Positions 24,755 through 33,463 of a DNA stretch of 55,687 nt are shown here, piece by piece. The notes below the pieces were generated by a model. The model was not told the DNA's origin. It did no database searches and saw only the letters and a program-made list of their open reading frames with translations. The stretch is taken from NCBI GenBank assembly GCA_002716125.1, contig PAZH01000041.1, positions 1 through 55,687 on the forward strand, read 5' to 3'. Within the stretch, counting starts at the first letter, position 1. Each line of letters starts with the position of its first letter. Made by a program: the position numbers and the translations under genes. Source of the stretch: Rhodospirillaceae bacterium. Lineage in GTDB: Bacteria; Pseudomonadota; Alphaproteobacteria; UBA8366.

Positions 24755-26026
24755 ATGGCAGACGCAACGCAAAAAGAAGGCGAAGTCCTTGTTACGGCAG
24801 ACGGAACCCCGCTGCGGGTCAGTCTGGCGCGGGCGCTGCGTCGACAAAAAATCAGAGCCCTTCTGTTAGTCTGCCCACTGTTTCTCTTCATTATGATCAC
24901 GTTCTTCGTACCGATCGTGGATATGCTATTCCGATCGGTCGAAAACTCGATCGTAAGCGAAATTCTGCCACGTAGCACAACGTTGCTGGCGGATTGGGAT
25001 GCGACCGGAAACGAGCTGCCCTCCGAAGCCGTCTTCGCGGCGATGGTGGAAGACATAAAAGAGGGTCGGAAAAACCGGACCATCACTCGTGTCGGGCAAC
25101 GACTGAATTATGAAGCTCCCGGCATGTCGAGCCTCTTCCGATCTTCCGGACGGAAGGCGAAACGCATCAAGAGCGGCCCCTACAAACCGGCGCTTATCAA
25201 AGCGCACAAGAAGTGGGGCGACGTCGAGACCTGGAAGCTCATCAAACAATTCTCTCCGGCCTATACGGACGGCTACTTTCTTGCCGCCGTCGACGCCAAA
25301 CGTCAGGTAGACGGAACGCTAACGCGAGTCGACGAAGATGCGCGTATTTATATCGAATTGTTCTGGCGAACGCTGAAGCTGAGCTTAATCATCACGGTGA
25401 TGACACTCATCCTCGGTTTTCCGATCGCTTACCTAATGGCGATCTTGCCGACGAGGACGTCAAACCTACTGCTTATTTTTGTCCTTCTGCCGTTTTGGAC
25501 CTCCCTTCTGGTGCGAACAACGGCCTGGATCGCACTTCTTCAGCAACAAGGTGTAATCAACGAATTTCTTGTCTTTAGCGGGCTGGTCGACACCGACAAC
25601 AGGCCGCAAATGATTCACAACCAGTTCGGCAGCATCGTTGCGATGACCCATATCCTGCTGCCCTTCATGGTCTTGCCGCTGTTCAGCGTGATGAAGACAA
25701 TCCCGAAAAGCTATGTTCGCGCGGCCGTTTCGCTCGGCGCGCATCCTTGGCTCGCATTCTGGAAAATCTATTTTCCCAACACCGTTCCCGGGATCGGTGC
25801 GGGCGCCATACTCGTCTTCATTCTCGCCATCGGCTACTACATCACGCCTGAACTCGTTGGCGGTACGGAAGGCACATTCATTTCGAACCGGATTGCCTAT
25901 CATATCTCCGGTTCTTTGAATTGGGGGCTCGCTGCCTCGCTTGGCGTGATTCTCCTCGGGGTCGTGATCGCGCTTTGCCTGCTCTACGACAAGATCGTCG
26001 GCATCGATAATATGAAGTTGGGTTGA
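24755..26026 (+). CDS. ABC importer permease, PotB-like with long loop
   Basis: A 423-residue inner-membrane permease. After the first membrane segment (LLLVCPLFLFIMITFFVPIV, about 32-51) comes a hydrophilic stretch of some 150 residues (about 60-205), presumably periplasmic, before the usual five-segment core. Ordinary PotB proteins are under 320 residues and lack it. The core has the EAA loop as VSLGAHPWLAFWKIYFPNTVPG, which contacts the ATPase. The insertion might help dock the binding protein. The next permease gene starts one base after the stop. Confidence 0.9.
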   Translation: MADATQKEGEVLVTADGTPLRVSLARALRRQKIRALLLVCPLFLFIMITFFVPIVDMLFRSVENSIVSEILPRSTTLLADWDATGNELPSEAVFAAMVEDIKEGRKNRTITRVGQRLNYEAPGMSSLFRSSGRKAKRIKSGPYKPALIKAHKKWGDVETWKLIKQFSPAYTDGYFLAAVDAKRQVDGTLTRVDEDARIYIELFWRTLKLSLIITVMTLILGFPIAYLMAILPTRTSNLLLIFVLLPFWTSLLVRTTAWIALLQQQGVINEFLVFSGLVDTDNRPQMIHNQFGSIVAMTHILLPFMVLPLFSVMKTIPKSYVRAAVSLGAHPWLAFWKIYFPNTVPGIGAGAILVFILAIGYYITPELVGGTEGTFISNRIAYHISGSLNWGLAASLGVILLGVVIALCLLYDKIVGIDNMKLG

Positions 26027-26027
26027 G

Positions 26028-26882
26028 ATGGCGAACCTTCCTCCATATCTCTCCGCACCTGAACGCGCCTGGCATTACGGTTTCCGGATTCTTTGCGGCT
26101 GTATTTTCTTTTTCCTGATTTTCCCGCTCGTGGTCGTCGTACCGCTTTCATTTAACGCTGTGCCCTTCTTCACCTTCACGAAGGAAATGCTGGCACTCGA
26201 TCCCGCCGGCTATTCGCTGAAATGGTACGAGGACTTTTTCTCGAATTTGAACTGGCAGGGCGCGGTCCGGAACAGTTTGATCATCGCTTTCTTTGCGACA
26301 CTCTTGTCGACGACACTCGGCACTTTGGCGGCGCTCGGCTTGTCGCGCCCGAACATGCCAGCAAAAACACTGGTCATGAGCCTGTTGATCTCGCCGATGA
26401 TCGTGCCGCTCATCATTTCCGCGGCCGGCATGTTCTTCTTCTACTCACGCATCGGCCTTCAGGGCACGCATCTCGGCGTGATCTTGGCCCATGCGGCGTT
26501 GGGTACGCCCTTCGTCGTCATTACCGTGACAGCAACGCTGGTTGGTTTCGAAAACAGCTTGATCAGGGCCTCCGCCAGTCTCGGTGCCTCCCCAACCACA
26601 ACCTTTTTCAAGGTGATCGTGCCGTTGATCCTGCCCGGTGTCATCTCGGGTGCGCTATTCGCGTTTATCACATCATTCGATGAGGTTGTCGTCGTCCTGT
26701 TTGTCGGCAGTTTCAAGCAGCGAACAATCCCATGGCAAATGTTCTCCGGAATCCGCGAGCACATCAGCCCGACGATTTTAGCCGTCGCAACGATACTTGT
26801 TGTTGTTTCCGTCGGCCTTCTGGTTGCGGTAGAGTTATTGCGCCGGCGTGGCGAACGATTGCGCGGCATACAGGAAACATAA
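26028..26882 (+). CDS. ABC importer permease, PotC-like
   Basis: A 284-residue six-segment permease, the second membrane subunit of the importer. Typical PotC features are KWYEDFF ahead of segment 2, LGTLAALGLSRPNMPAK, and the EAA loop ASASLGASPTTTFFKVIVPLILPG, followed by SFDEVVVVLFVGSFKQRTIP. It begins one base after the PotB-like stop and so is coupled to it. A 56-residue membrane peptide and a TauD dioxygenase follow on the same strand. Confidence 0.93.
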   Translation: MANLPPYLSAPERAWHYGFRILCGCIFFFLIFPLVVVVPLSFNAVPFFTFTKEMLALDPAGYSLKWYEDFFSNLNWQGAVRNSLIIAFFATLLSTTLGTLAALGLSRPNMPAKTLVMSLLISPMIVPLIISAAGMFFFYSRIGLQGTHLGVILAHAALGTPFVVITVTATLVGFENSLIRASASLGASPTTTFFKVIVPLILPGVISGALFAFITSFDEVVVVLFVGSFKQRTIPWQMFSGIREHISPTILAVATILVVVSVGLLVAVELLRRRGERLRGIQET

Positions 26883-26918
26883 CGTCGGCTCGACAAATGC
26901 TGACTTGGTGAGGCGGAC

Positions 26919-27089
26919 ATGAGCGGCATTCTCTGCAGCGTCCTATCGGTCATTATGATCGCCGTTGGCGGCGTCGCCCTCTATGTCGGCACCCGAGACA
27001 GTTCAGGTAGCATGACGATCAAGGTCGGCGGTGCCTTTCTGGCCGTTATCGGTGTATTAGGCCTGATTTCCTGCCTCTTGGCCGAATAG
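26919..27089 (+). CDS. Small membrane protein, 56 aa
   Basis: MSGILCSVLSVIMIAVGGVA is the first of two hydrophobic helices; a short loop GTRDSSGS and a second helix (VGGAFLAVIGVLGLISCLLA) follow, ending in E. GGTGAGGCGGAC places a ribosome site 8 bases before ATG. It lies 36 bases after the permease and 26 before the TauD gene, so it is probably in the same mRNA. I do not recognise a family; it could be a small accessory subunit of the importer or an independent membrane peptide. Confidence 0.6.
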   Translation: MSGILCSVLSVIMIAVGGVALYVGTRDSSGSMTIKVGGAFLAVIGVLGLISCLLAE

Positions 27090-27115
27090 CACGTACAGCG
27101 CGACAGAAAAATGCC

Positions 27116-28018
27116 ATGACTGCCGCCAGCCAAAAATTTGAAGCCCACGCGCTGACCTCCTCCATCGGCGCTGAAATTCGTGGCGTCGACCTTCGCCAGG
27201 ACCTAAGCGACACCGCGTATACGTTTATCCATCAGGCTTGGCTTGATCATAAGGTTCTTCTGTTTCGCAACCAAACCCTCAGCGATCCGCAGATGGTGGC
27301 GTTTAGCCGCCGGTTTGGCGAATTGGACCTTGCGCCGATCCCAGGCCATGGCCGCACGTTTGTCGAAGGCATACCTGAGATGTTTGTGATTTCGAATGTC
27401 GAGGAAGACGGACACAAGATCGGGTCCCTCGGCGATGGCGAATGTCTCTGGCATACGGATATGGCGTATGCGGAACTTCCACCGAAAGCGAGCTGCCTCT
27501 ATTCTCTCGAAGTCCTTTCGGGAGAAGGAGATACGGGTTTCCTGAATATGTACGAAGCTTATGAGAGCTTGCCGAAGCAATTGAAAGATCGAATCCGCGG
27601 CCTGACGATTAAGCACGATACGCAGTACACGCTCGACGGACTGGATCGCAACGAAGGCAAACCGCTATGGGAAGCGAAGGCCGACGGCAGCTTCGATGTC
27701 GTGACGCTGCCCGGCACGTCGCATCCCATTGTTCGGATGCACCCTGAAACGTTGCGGCCAGCGCTCTACCTCGGTCGTCGGCAAAACACCTATATCAACG
27801 GTCTTCCGCTGAACGATTCCGAAGCCTTGTTGGATGCACTCTGGGCGCACACGGATACGATGGGACAATCGACATTCCACCATCGCTGGCGTGTCGGCGA
27901 TCTGCTGATTTGGGACAATAGATGCGTCATGCACCGCCGGGATGCATTTCCCCCAACCTCTCGGCGCATCATGCATCGGACACAGATTCGAAGCGACCTA
28001 GCGCCGGCTGCGGCTTAG
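27116..28018 (+). CDS. TauD/TfdA family dioxygenase
   Basis: A 300-residue Fe(II)/2-oxoglutarate dioxygenase. The facial triad is His113-X-Asp115 (LWHTDMAYAE) and His273 (CVMHRRD); Arg residues in SRRIMHRTQ would bind 2-oxoglutarate. N-terminal ALTSSIGAEIRGVDL is typical. Family members hydroxylate sulfonates, phenoxyacids or other small acids next to a leaving group. Being downstream of the creatinase and importer genes, it may act on an imported N-methyl or guanidino compound, but this is only inferred. It converges on the minus-strand hydrolase gene with a 5-base gap. Confidence 0.92.
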   Translation: MTAASQKFEAHALTSSIGAEIRGVDLRQDLSDTAYTFIHQAWLDHKVLLFRNQTLSDPQMVAFSRRFGELDLAPIPGHGRTFVEGIPEMFVISNVEEDGHKIGSLGDGECLWHTDMAYAELPPKASCLYSLEVLSGEGDTGFLNMYEAYESLPKQLKDRIRGLTIKHDTQYTLDGLDRNEGKPLWEAKADGSFDVVTLPGTSHPIVRMHPETLRPALYLGRRQNTYINGLPLNDSEALLDALWAHTDTMGQSTFHHRWRVGDLLIWDNRCVMHRRDAFPPTSRRIMHRTQIRSDLAPAAA

Positions 28019-28023
28019 TATAC

Positions 28024-28953
28024 CTACCAGCCCATTCCTTTGAGCCACTTAACCGCCCGCTCTAAAACGTACGGACGTTTATCGTGCGACCCGCCGATCA
28101 TATAACCGCGGGCGCCGCACCGGGAGAATATCTGCCGAAAGGCAATGACTTGCCCAGTCAATGAACTCTCGAAACCTTTTCGCGTGTAATAATACGGTTC
28201 ATCAGCGCAGTTCCGAATGCTGAATAAGTTCGGCGACAAATAGGAGCCATACGTGCTCCAAGCGTGGTTTGCACCTTCGACCACTTCCCATACAACCGGT
28301 TGTCCTGCGCTTTTCATCCGCTCGAATAACTTCACACATGGCCCCGGTAAAGTGTTGTCATCCTTCTCTCCCATCAGCGCAAAGAGTGGAGATACGAGCA
28401 TTGGATCGCGAAACTGTAACTCGCAGCTGGGTGCCATCGCTATTGTCGCATCGAAGGGTTGTTTCGTCGTTCGAACAAACTGACGCCATCCTTCCGTCGC
28501 TGCATGTAGAGCGGTAACACCTCCTTTACTTTGACCTTGCAAGGCAATTTTATCGGGACGCACGCGTGAATTTCTGCGAAGAGCTTCCGCAACGAAAAGG
28601 GCATCCAACGCCATCTGCGTGGACGAGACGAGCTTTTGATTTACCGCCGTTGCTTGAACATCCCGCGGCGTGAAAGTGTCGAGTGTGGCGACCGCGATAC
28701 CCGCTTTCGTCAAAGGCTCGATGCTGACCGTCAGGAAAGCGTCTTTTGGTCCGGCCGAACTGTTTACAACAATGACAACACCAAACGGCCCTGTTCCCGG
28801 CGGCCAATGAATTTCAGGGCGAAGATAGATCGTTCGGCCCCGATCTTCGCGTGCCACTTCCATAATTTCTGCATTGGACACGCCAATCGACAGAAGCAGA
28901 AAAGTCAGGGACAGGGAAATCGCCAAGAATGATTTGAGAAGCTTATCCGCCAC
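28024..28953 (-). CDS. Exported dienelactone hydrolase-like protein
   Basis: An alpha/beta hydrolase with a signal sequence (LLKSFLAISLSLTFLLLSIG, cleavage near SNA-E). GTG 28953 gives a standard signal peptide of 309 residues in all; TTG 28980, overlapping the stop of the upstream TauD gene, would add nine. The elbow is GQSKGG (Ser near 142), the acid is in MGEKDDNTLPG and the His in GANHAWSTYG, giving a Ser-Asp-His triad. Family relatives act on lactones and esters. It is last in a minus-strand trio with the TauD enzyme and a Cys-type dienelactone hydrolase, the latter cytoplasmic. Confidence 0.82.
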   Translation of the reverse strand: MADKLLKSFLAISLSLTFLLLSIGVSNAEIMEVAREDRGRTIYLRPEIHWPPGTGPFGVVIVVNSSAGPKDAFLTVSIEPLTKAGIAVATLDTFTPRDVQATAVNQKLVSSTQMALDALFVAEALRRNSRVRPDKIALQGQSKGGVTALHAATEGWRQFVRTTKQPFDATIAMAPSCELQFRDPMLVSPLFALMGEKDDNTLPGPCVKLFERMKSAGQPVVWEVVEGANHAWSTYGSYLSPNLFSIRNCADEPYYYTRKGFESSLTGQVIAFRQIFSRCGARGYMIGGSHDKRPYVLERAVKWLKGMGW

Positions 28954-28973
28954 TGGTTGCTCTGCGGTATTTT

Positions 28974-29861
28974 TTAACAAACATAGGCTTCGGTGGGCCC
29001 GCCGCGCACAGTCGTTCGGATGAACCGACGCGCTTCATCGCGTGGATAGTCGAGACGACCCGAATGCATGATGCCTCCCCGGTTGTCCCACATGATCGTA
29101 TCGCCAACCGTCCATTCATGTTCCCAGTGGAACTCCGGCTTATCGATCCAATCAAACAATAGCTCGAGGAGCTCTTCGCTTTCTTCTCCGGAGACGCCTT
29201 GAATGCGATGTGCCAATAGTGGATTCGCGTAGATTGCGGGCTTTCGACTTACCGGATGCACGTTAATGGCCGGATGAACCGCATAGGCCAACTTCTGCGT
29301 TTCTTCGTCCATGACATCTGCCGCAGCCGCGGCGCTCTTGTTCCGCATCGGCACCCCGCCATAGGGAAACTCGACCATTTTCCCGATCACGCGAGACTTC
29401 AATTCATCTGGCATCGCGGTAAAGGCACTGGCGACATTGGTGAAGCACGTATTGCCGCCGCTCGACGTGACTTCCAACGAATGCAGGAGCGTCGCCTTTG
29501 CGGGATTCGGGTCGTAGGATAGATCGGAGTGCCAGCCATCTCGCAGGTTCTCGATCGCGCCGCGTCGAGCCCCGGCCTCGTCAAAACTGCCGTCCGGCTT
29601 GCGGTTGGTCATATTCACGACTTCAGGCGCGTCCGGATGACGGTAGGACTTCTGCACATGCGGCTGCAACTCGCCAAATTGACGCGAGAATGCCACCAGT
29701 TCCCGCACCATCATGGGCTGCTCTCGAAACAACAGGACGCCATAGTCGAGAAACGCTTGTTCGACCGCGGCCAGGTCGGCATCGGGCATCACTGCCTTCA
29801 CATCGATCCCGATGACCTCGGCGCCACCGGCGTCACTCATCGGACGAAATTCGACGCTCAC
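28974..29861 (-). CDS. TauD/TfdA family dioxygenase
   Basis: A second Fe(II)/2-oxoglutarate dioxygenase, 295 residues, only distantly like the one at 27116. Iron ligands are His111-X-Asp113 (GWHSDLSYD) and His266 (GIMHSGRLD), and the terminal RRFIRTTVRGG holds the 2-oxoglutarate Arg. It lies between two dienelactone-hydrolase-type genes on the same strand, 10 bases after the upstream one, and its end touches the start of the downstream one. The trio suggests oxygenation of a substrate whose ester or lactone product is then hydrolysed. Confidence 0.92.
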   Translation of the reverse strand: MSVEFRPMSDAGGAEVIGIDVKAVMPDADLAAVEQAFLDYGVLLFREQPMMVRELVAFSRQFGELQPHVQKSYRHPDAPEVVNMTNRKPDGSFDEAGARRGAIENLRDGWHSDLSYDPNPAKATLLHSLEVTSSGGNTCFTNVASAFTAMPDELKSRVIGKMVEFPYGGVPMRNKSAAAAADVMDEETQKLAYAVHPAINVHPVSRKPAIYANPLLAHRIQGVSGEESEELLELLFDWIDKPEFHWEHEWTVGDTIMWDNRGGIMHSGRLDYPRDEARRFIRTTVRGGPTEAYVC

Positions 29862-29871
29862 GATTACCCCC

Positions 29872-30591
29872 TCACGAAGCCAATTGGGTCCGGAAGAAAT
29901 CCACGGTCATTTTATAAGATGTTTCGGCCGCATACGCGTCGTAGCTTGCGCGGTCTTCACAGAAAAACCCGTGCCCGACATTCGGGAAACACGTCATCCG
30001 ATACTCGCGCTTGCCCTCGGCCATAGCGGTGGCGATCCGGCCAAGTTCATCGGGCTGTATCGACTGATCTTCCGATCCATACCAAAGCAGGATCGGCGCC
30101 TGCATCTCCGGAATGCGATCCAAAAGTACTTTCCGGCCGACGAAATCTTCCACCGGGCCGATACCGCCGCCATAAAACGAAGCGGCACCTTTGAAACGCG
30201 ACGCAAGTTGAGCGTTCGCCAAAAAAGTATAGCGACCGCCCATGCAGAACCCCGTCACACCGGCCCGGCTGGGATCCGCTTCCGTCCGCCCGGACAACCA
30301 ATCGAGGCACTGCTCCGTTTGATTCATCACGGTATCATCGTCCAGCGCCTTGAGTTTCCCGATCGCCCCATCGAGATCGTCATAAGCGTAAATCTCACCG
30401 TCGTAGATATCGGGAGTGATCGTTGCGAAACCGTCGTCCGCCAAACGCTGCGTTAATTTTTGAAAGTGATCGTTAACGCCAAAAGCTTCGATATACACCA
30501 CCACACAAGGATGGGGTCCGGGACCTTCCGGCTTACCGTAGTAACCCCGAAGTCCACCACCGACATCAACCCATTCGCAACTACCCGCCAT
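29872..30591 (-). CDS. Dienelactone hydrolase family protein
   Basis: A 239-residue cytoplasmic enzyme with the Cys-type triad of carboxymethylenebutenolidase: Cys116 in GFCMGGRYTF, Asp175 in WYGSEDQS and His207 in VGHGFFCED. Dienelactone hydrolases open 4-carboxymethylenebut-2-en-4-olide in chloroaromatic breakdown, but the family is broad and no ortho-cleavage genes are nearby. First gene of the minus-strand trio ending at 28024; the promoter should lie in the 85-base gap up to 30677. Confidence 0.92.
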   Translation of the reverse strand: MAGSCEWVDVGGGLRGYYGKPEGPGPHPCVVVYIEAFGVNDHFQKLTQRLADDGFATITPDIYDGEIYAYDDLDGAIGKLKALDDDTVMNQTEQCLDWLSGRTEADPSRAGVTGFCMGGRYTFLANAQLASRFKGAASFYGGGIGPVEDFVGRKVLLDRIPEMQAPILLWYGSEDQSIQPDELGRIATAMAEGKREYRMTCFPNVGHGFFCEDRASYDAYAAETSYKMTVDFFRTQLAS

Positions 30592-30639
30592 CGTCCTATC
30601 CTTTCGCGCAGAGGTGAATAACCACTACGGAAAAGGATA

Positions 30640-30660
30640 TGCCCGGCGCAACGCGGGGCA
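30640..30660 (-). terminator. Hairpin after sapC-like gene
   Basis: TGCCC and GCG (30640-30648) pair with CGC and GGGCA (30652-30660) across one G-G mismatch and a CAA loop, 17 bases beyond the SapC stop on the minus strand. The following ATATCCTTTTCC is only moderately U-rich, so termination is plausible but not certain. Confidence 0.4.
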
Positions 30661-30676
30661 AGCACGATGATCGTAA

Positions 30677-31528
30677 TTAAGCGTCCGCGGATTTCGACCT
30701 GAAGCCGAGCGCAGCGAGGTTCTGGATCGACACCAAATGACTGATGATGGCGGACAGCCAATTCTTTCGACGGTACTCCAAAATCACATCGTCCGGCAGC
30801 GCATTGAATTTCGCCTCATCGACGATACGGAAGCCACGGAGATTAAACTGCTCACCGGAATCATTGCTGATCGTCACCGTGCCGGGACGGAAGAGTTCCC
30901 GTTGCTCCAACTCATCGACGAACTCGCGTGTCGCGAGACTTTGCCGATGGAACGCCGCACAAAATTCCAACATTTTCTTCACGACTTCGGAGGCTTCTTC
31001 GCCATCGTAAATCGCTTGGGTTCCTTCTTCCCCTGTCCCTTCGACGATGAGACCTTCCGCCTCGTCGACGCAAAGGACAAGCTGCTCCTCTTCTTGACCG
31101 GTGCTGAAGATGAACGGGTATCGCCGGACGTAGGCCGGAACATAGACGCCGCCATCCCACATACCATCTTCACTCACAAAGAGATTTTGCCCCTGCCGCA
31201 GGCCCAGAATGGCAATAGAACTCGCCGGCGCGGTCTCCGTGAAAACGATCGGATAGGACGTCGCGATGCGCGTGAATTCCTGCATATTTACCGGCACCAT
31301 GTTCGTGTTGGATGCGAATCCAAAGCGCTTCTCTAAACTAATGGATTTGTCCCCATGGCGCTCGATCGAGAGCGGCACCGGCTGCGAATAGAATAACGGC
31401 CAACGCGGCCCCTCGGCTCCTGGTGTCGCCTCAGCACTTGTGTCCTCAGCGTTCTCAGCTGGCGCAGACTTGTCTTCACTCACTTTATCATCCTCTTTCT
31501 TGCTCTTTTTTCGACTTTGTCGCGCCAT
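30677..31528 (-). CDS. SapC family protein
   Basis: A 283-residue protein of the SapC family (named from the Campylobacter S-layer locus). The core WPLFYSQPVPLSIERHGD, FVSEDGMWDGGVYVPAYVRR, CVDEAEGLIVEGTGEEG and the C-terminal NALPDDVILEYRRKNWLSAI are family landmarks. About 40 charged residues (Lys/Glu/Ala-rich, low complexity) precede the core. ATG 31528 is preferred; TTG 31567 with GGAGGGG would add 13 residues. Bacterial SapC proteins are widespread in alphaproteobacteria without a proven role. It follows ggt on the same strand after 138 bases, so it probably has its own promoter. Confidence 0.88.
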   Translation of the reverse strand: MARQSRKKSKKEDDKVSEDKSAPAENAEDTSAEATPGAEGPRWPLFYSQPVPLSIERHGDKSISLEKRFGFASNTNMVPVNMQEFTRIATSYPIVFTETAPASSIAILGLRQGQNLFVSEDGMWDGGVYVPAYVRRYPFIFSTGQEEEQLVLCVDEAEGLIVEGTGEEGTQAIYDGEEASEVVKKMLEFCAAFHRQSLATREFVDELEQRELFRPGTVTISNDSGEQFNLRGFRIVDEAKFNALPDDVILEYRRKNWLSAIISHLVSIQNLAALGFRSKSADA

Positions 31529-31666
31529 ATCCCTCAGGCCTCCCCCGAAAATAAATCTGCGGTGCAAGCCCCTCCGCAGTCATACGACGATAACATTACT
31601 CGAGCTCAATCGCTATGTTCCAGCATTAATGCGCCAAGCCAACGCGAACCTGACGAACCGCTTCAT

Positions 31667-33412
31667 TTAATGTCCAAGTGTAAGTGCATCGCGACGTCGC
31701 GGGTCTGAAGCGCCCGCAAACGCACCGTCAATCGACATGATCGATTGCGTACTCCCCATCGGCCAGGACGGCTTGATTACGTGTCCGCGTTTCTTAAGGA
31801 TCGCGCGGGTATCCGCGCTGAAACCCGGCTCAAGCCGCAAATAGTTCGGACGCCACTGATGATGAAATCGCGGTGCCGCCGTCGCGCCGCCGATGTTCAT
31901 ATTATGATCGATTACGTTCGAGACGACCTGTAGAACTGTCGTAATAATTCGGCTTCCACCCGGGCTTCCGGTGGCCAAGAACGGGCGCCCGTCCTTGAAA
32001 ACGATTGTCGGCGTCATCGAGCTCAGCGGCCTCTTCCCCGGCTCGATTGCATTCGCTTCACCGCCGATGAGCCCGAAACTATTCGCCACGCCCGGTTTCG
32101 CGGAGAAATCGTCCATTTCGTTATTCCACAGAACGCCGGTCCCTTCCGCGACAATTCCACTGCCGTAGGCAAGATTAATCGTATAAGTGTTCGAGACGAC
32201 GTTTCCGTCCTTATCCATAACGGAGAAATGTGTCGTATTCCGACCTTCGTGCAATTTCGGATCGCCCGGACCGATCTGACTCGCCGTCCGTGCTTTATCG
32301 AGATCGATTCGCCGTCGGATGCTCATCGCATAGGACTTCGAAGTCAATCCGGCGACCGGCACCTTCCAGAACGCGGGATCTCCGAGGTACCAACTCCTGT
32401 CGGCATAGGCGAACTTCATTGCCTCGGTCATAACATGAATCGACGCCGCGCTGTTATGCCCCATGCCCGCGATATCGAAGCCTTCCAATACATTGAGCAT
32501 CTGAATGAGATGCACGCCACCCGAACTCGGCGGCGGCATCGAAACGATCTCGTAGCCGCGATAGTTACCGCGCACCGGGTTCCGCATGACGGGTCGATAA
32601 GATGCAAGGTCGTCCCGTGTGATAAGCCCGCCATGCTTCTCCATATCCCGCGCGAGTTTCTCCGCAATCTCTCCGGTATAGAATGCAGACGGGCCCTCCT
32701 CCGCGATCAACTCCAGCGTCGCCGCAAGATCGGGTTGGCGCCACCGCTCGCCGACGTCAAAAAGAGTTCCATCCCGTTTAAAAAAAACATTCCGGCTGGC
32801 CGGCCATTTCACGAGCTTATCGCGCCGGCGCGGCGTCAGGCTTTCCCGCAAACCCGGGCTGACTTCGATCCCCTCACGTGCCAACTGCTGCGCCGGTCGG
32901 ATGAGCTCGGCGAGGGACATTGTTCCAAATCGCTCTAATGCCATCGCTAGTCCGGCGACCGTCCCCGGCACACCTGCCGAAAAATGCGTCCCGACAGCCT
33001 TGCGGCGATCGTATTCGCCATTTTCATCAAGGAACATATTCCGAGTAGCGCCGGCTGGCGCCGTTTCGCGGTAATCAATGGCGTGGGTTTGCCCCGTTTT
33101 GGCCTCGTGAACGATCATGAAGCCGCCGCCGCCGAGATTTCCGGCCCGCGGAAGCGTTACCGCCAAAGCAAAACCGACCGCAACGGCCGCGTCGATCGCA
33201 TTGCCACCCTTTCGAAGAACCTCGACACCAATGCGCGTTGCGACCGCTTCTTGCGCGGAAACCATGCCGTTTTTCGCAAGAACCGGCTGAAAGATCGATT
33301 TCTGCCGCTCCTCCGCCGGCGCGACGCCGACCATCGACAAGACGCTCACGGCACAGAGAACCGCCACCACGGCCCGCCGGATTAGGGCACAAATTTTCGA
33401 CTGTCGTTTCAT
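31667..33412 (-). CDS. ggt: Gamma-glutamyltransferase
   Basis: A 581-residue periplasmic Ntn-hydrolase precursor. It has a signal peptide (RRAVVAVLCAVSVLSMVGVA), the large-subunit motifs RETAPAGATRNMF and GVPGTVAGL, and the autoprocessing site RNTTHFSVMD, whose first Thr (about 393) becomes the N-terminal nucleophile of the small subunit. GSPGGSRIITTVLQV and the lid region KRPLSSMTPTIV also match. It removes gamma-glutamyl groups from glutathione and related peptides. ATG 33412 is chosen over TTG 33430. The MocR-type aminotransferase gene lies 51 bases upstream on the same strand and may be cotranscribed. Confidence 0.95.
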   Translation of the reverse strand: MKRQSKICALIRRAVVAVLCAVSVLSMVGVAPAEERQKSIFQPVLAKNGMVSAQEAVATRIGVEVLRKGGNAIDAAVAVGFALAVTLPRAGNLGGGGFMIVHEAKTGQTHAIDYRETAPAGATRNMFLDENGEYDRRKAVGTHFSAGVPGTVAGLAMALERFGTMSLAELIRPAQQLAREGIEVSPGLRESLTPRRRDKLVKWPASRNVFFKRDGTLFDVGERWRQPDLAATLELIAEEGPSAFYTGEIAEKLARDMEKHGGLITRDDLASYRPVMRNPVRGNYRGYEIVSMPPPSSGGVHLIQMLNVLEGFDIAGMGHNSAASIHVMTEAMKFAYADRSWYLGDPAFWKVPVAGLTSKSYAMSIRRRIDLDKARTASQIGPGDPKLHEGRNTTHFSVMDKDGNVVSNTYTINLAYGSGIVAEGTGVLWNNEMDDFSAKPGVANSFGLIGGEANAIEPGKRPLSSMTPTIVFKDGRPFLATGSPGGSRIITTVLQVVSNVIDHNMNIGGATAAPRFHHQWRPNYLRLEPGFSADTRAILKKRGHVIKPSWPMGSTQSIMSIDGAFAGASDPRRRDALTLGH

Positions 33413-33463
33413 TGCGGCGTTCCGTACCAAGACGGGTTCCGCAAATCAAACGAAAGAAACCAC

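Noticed and set aside
24013..25086. 357-codon open frame on the minus strand
   Set aside because: It lies antisense to the binding-protein and permease genes, which have clear homology; the translation has no recognisable domain.
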